Below, one piece after another: positions 53,980 through 64,000 of a stretch of 64,000 bases of DNA (position 1 is its first letter; each line of letters begins with the position of its first letter). This stretch comes from Flaccisagitta enflata. Taxonomy: Eukaryota; Chaetognatha; Sagittoidea; Aphragmophora. The stretch lies in NCBI GenBank assembly GCA_965153355.1, contig OZ231127.1:28458001-28522000 (forward strand), in the 5' to 3' direction. Position numbers and translations under genes: made by a program. The notes beneath the pieces are model-generated. The model was given only the letters and a program-made list of their open reading frames with translations, had not been told where the DNA came from and made no database searches.

Positions 53980-55600
53980 ATTATACCTGAAAAGAATATG
54001 TACCTACATTTTTTTTTATTCTGTTTTGTTTTTTGCCCTACTCCTTGGCATTGTCCTTAGTAAAGTCAGAATTGAAGGGCTGATACGAAATTTGATCTAC
54101 GTAGTTTAGACAGTTCAGTGGCCACTTTATGGCCACTATTTAGCCAGGATCAACCGAATCCATGGCGAGAAACAATCAGCAGTGAGTCAATGCAGTTGGT
54201 CTCACGTCACCATGTCCTAACTAGTTTGCCTACAGTGGAATAATTGCTTCACGACTCAAGCCAATACAGCCATGAAGGACTATTTCAAAATGGCAATACT
54301 AGATTCTGAAAAAAGGCCACATGTGAGCCATGGGAGGCTTGGATTATGCACGGGACTAGGACTAACTCCTTAAATTGGGTCACTTAACAGTCGCACAGGC
54401 AGGGCAATGAAAACAAAAATTCTTCCATTTCAATCAAATGTGACCGCCCGACTGAAAAGTGGCTTGTAACACCTGTCCACATTTTTATATTATTGTCTAT
54501 TAGACCAAAAGACTAAAAGACCAAAAGATTAAGAGACAAAATGTAAATTGACTAAAATTATCTTTAAATAACTTAAAATGACTTAAAATGGCGTAAAACG
54601 ACGAAAAAGCTAAGCGTTAATGACAGACCGACGGACAGACAGACAGAGTGGGTTGTAGAGTCAAGTGCACGGGACTGAAAACGATACTTCTAATTGGCCC
54701 AGTAAGATAAAATTCTTATTGAAGTTAAATCGTACCTTCGGCCTACTATAGTGAAAATTTCATCTGACTAGGTTGCTTAGAAGTAGGTTTTTCATGCTTT
54801 TGATGCTGGCTACGCTTTGACAAAAACATGTGTATATGACTTGGACAACATTACATTGCAACCCAATGTGTTAGAGGCAAGTTCTTGTTGTTAGGGCAAG
54901 TCGCTAGATTCTTAAGGCTCGTATCTGCTCAAAAAAATTTTTTTTTATAAGAGTTTTTTTTATAAGATTTTTTTTTATAAGAGGCTTTGTCCGTCCGTCC
55001 GCCGGTCGTCGATCCGTTTGTCCATCCGTCGGTCCGTCACGCTAGAGTTGAAAACGCGAAAAACGCGCATTTATGAATTATGATACTGCAGTTGTTATTG
55101 TGGGTCAGTGAGTGCGTGACAGGAGTGGTTGGAGTTGGGGTAATGCTGGTTGTTGGATGCCCGCGCCCCTGCCCACCAGTCCGAAACGGTTTTGTGACCC
55201 CGCGCCACTTGTTAAGACATAGCCAGTAATCTCTTTGTAATCCACGCTTTTTGGTGCCGTTGAGCTATTTAAGAAGATGATAGATTTGCCCCTGTTTAAG
55301 TCGGGCAAATTTCTGTATGTAGGGGTTATTTTAGTATTGTTTTTATCATTTCACTGTAGATTGCAGAGTTCTAATGAGACTCCTAAACAAAAAGATACCA
55401 TAATTTAAGCATTGAAGGTGTTGCATTTCTAATCAGCTTTCTAGCTACCGTCACTTATTTTTCAGAGATTCTCCTTAGATCTTTGCACAGCTAGAAGTTA
55501 TGCCATTTTCTTGCATTGACATTTTAGCATGATGTGCAAGTCAGTCTCCCTTCTGTCTTCTTGCATTTCATTTCTCTTTGTTTCTATCCTTTTCATTTCT
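53980..55600. other. Intergenic, decayed HINE-like pieces
   Basis: A minus-oriented head at 54596-54685 (AAAGCTAAGCGTTAATGAC, a GACA array, GTGGGTTGTAGAGTCAAG) and a plus-oriented piece at 54975-55060 ('aagaggctttgtccgtccgtcc'). No gene. Confidence 0.5.
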
Positions 55601-55638
55601 CTTTCTGCTTTCTGTCTGTCTGTCTGCCTGTCTGTATT

Positions 55639-55644
<6 letters not shown>

Positions 55645-55712
<68 letters not shown>

Positions 55713-55892
55713 GTGTTTCCCCTTTTGATCATCCTATCCTTTTTTCCACCCATCAAGTATTTCCCCTCGAAGCATAACCTTCTTCTTAACAGACGCCCGT
55801 CCGGGGTTTTATCACCATCGAGATAGAAAGAAAAAAAAAAGAGAAAAGGGTAGGCGCCATTTTCTATCCTCAACCACTTCAACCGCACAAAA

Positions 55893-55966
<74 letters not shown>
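55645..55966. repeat. Two (TC)n microsatellites
   Basis: TC at 55645-55710 and 55897-55966, separated by unique DNA. Confidence 0.95.
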
Positions 55967-55968
<2 letters not shown>

Positions 55969-55969
55969 T

Positions 55970-56132
55970 CTCCGCGCGTCAGGGACGTCAGTGTCGACGC
56001 GGCAGCGTATTTGACGGTGAGCGGCGGCTGCGGCGATCGAATGATCGTGACGTCACTAGAGCCCCGACGCGCCTCTGGCGGAGAAATTCTTAAAATGTGA
56101 AGCGAGATTGCGAGAAACACCTTAGCAACGGG
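55970..56132 (+). promoter_or_regulatory. Candidate promoter of the NEK-family gene with CRE and X-box half-site
   Basis: A CpG-rich island about 640-800 bp before the kinase ATG. It holds a perfect CRE (TGACGTCA, 56048-56055) and CCTTAGCAAC (56120-56129), the complement of the RFX half-site GTTGCTAAGG. RFX X-boxes commonly control cilium genes, and NEK1/NEK5-type kinases are cilium-associated. No transcript evidence. Confidence 0.4.
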
Positions 56133-56769
56133 TAAACGTGTGACTAGACTTTGGACCCCCTCAGATATATGGAGAGAACGAGAACCCGATTATTTTGTCT
56201 GTTATCTTCCCTTCTGAAGCCATTTGAGTGCCTTATCTGCCCGTGTTACCCGTTAGAAGTCATTAACATGTGAATGGCGCAAATTCGTTGGAAATTTGAA
56301 TGTGAACAGAGTTTTTTATCATGGGAAAGACCGGGAAGTTAATAGTAATGTGTATCTCGTAGCATTCCGTATTCATGGCAAGGTGTTGGCGTTTGTCTTT
56401 TGGCATCTTACTTTTTCACTAAATCAAAAGGGGAGTTTTTTATCAATCTTAAGGAAATTTCCCATGCTAGCTGATCCCCCTCTGTGTTACCTTAAAATTG
56501 CTCAACAATATCGTATTCTGAGCTTCCCAGCAATTTACTTTTTTGGCGATTTCAAAGCGTGAGAACTGGAGAAAAATTATTTTTCCTTACTCAAAGCAGT
56601 CTGCATGCCTTGAATGAGTTTTAAGGCAATTAACAAAAAAAGCCATTAACTTTACAACTCACGGTCAAGGCAAAAAAAAAGGAGACAATGATTGATGAGA
56701 GAGGTGTGTTCTAATTTCCGCCGATCACCCAAGCATTACCATCCTCATCACAAACTTCAACCACCGGAA

Positions 56770-64000
<7,231 letters not shown>

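Overview
The window reads as nuclear DNA of an invertebrate animal. The genes are split by GT-AG introns, and the recognisable products are animal ones: a CCDC175-like coiled-coil protein, a phospholipid scramblase, histone H3.3 and a NEK1/3/5-type kinase. Intergenic and intronic DNA is saturated with microsatellites and small transposons. I cannot name the species or phylum. No bacterial operon, CRISPR array, rRNA gene or intact tRNA gene is visible.

Layout. 1-10.1 kb: repeats, including a 632-bp palindromic CACTA-type MITE, a pair of perfect palindromes, and two fragments of an RLE-type non-LTR retrotransposon separated by a 3.1-kb tandem-repeat-bearing element. 10.35-16.68 kb, minus strand: a seven-exon CCDC175-like gene (886 aa; reading frame and splice phases agree at every junction). 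16.7-21.7 kb: repeats, including a cluster of hairpins built on TTAGGACTAGTA. 21.73-26.46 kb, minus strand: three phase-consistent exons of an unrecognised acidic, low-complexity protein, with the 3' end not found. 26.5-45.9 kb: about 19 kb of transposon debris and microsatellites with no firm gene; two possible minus-strand exons (36.15 and 41.8 kb) are flagged. 46.57-49.88 kb: a two-exon phospholipid scramblase behind a (CAA)n tract of about 310 bp. 51.96-52.96 kb: a Tc1/mariner-like MITE. 53.45 kb: an intronless histone H3.3-type gene with a histone 3' stem-loop. 56.77 kb to the window end: a NEK1/3/5-family kinase (seven exons found, running off the end) with coding polyQ tracts.

The most unusual system is a population of roughly 25-35 short elements. 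Each has TTTTT followed by a 17-19 nt hairpin (for example AGTCGCGTGCACGCGACT), a (GTCN)n array, a body that is often tandem-repeated, an inverted copy of the head hairpin arm about 30 bp from the other end, and a small terminal hairpin before CTTGTTTT. The hairpin arm differs between subfamilies, yet the three copies of the word change together, and the terminal hairpins keep pairing while their sequence changes. The layout (asymmetric inverted repeats, terminal hairpin, GTCY-type microsatellite, satellite-like core, no obvious target duplication) fits Helentron-type non-autonomous elements (HINE / mini-me / pearl-like). That class assignment is inference; the covariation is seen directly. 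The same elements sit inside introns of three of the genes and host other insertions, including a 3.8-kb palindrome flanked by an 8-bp direct repeat.
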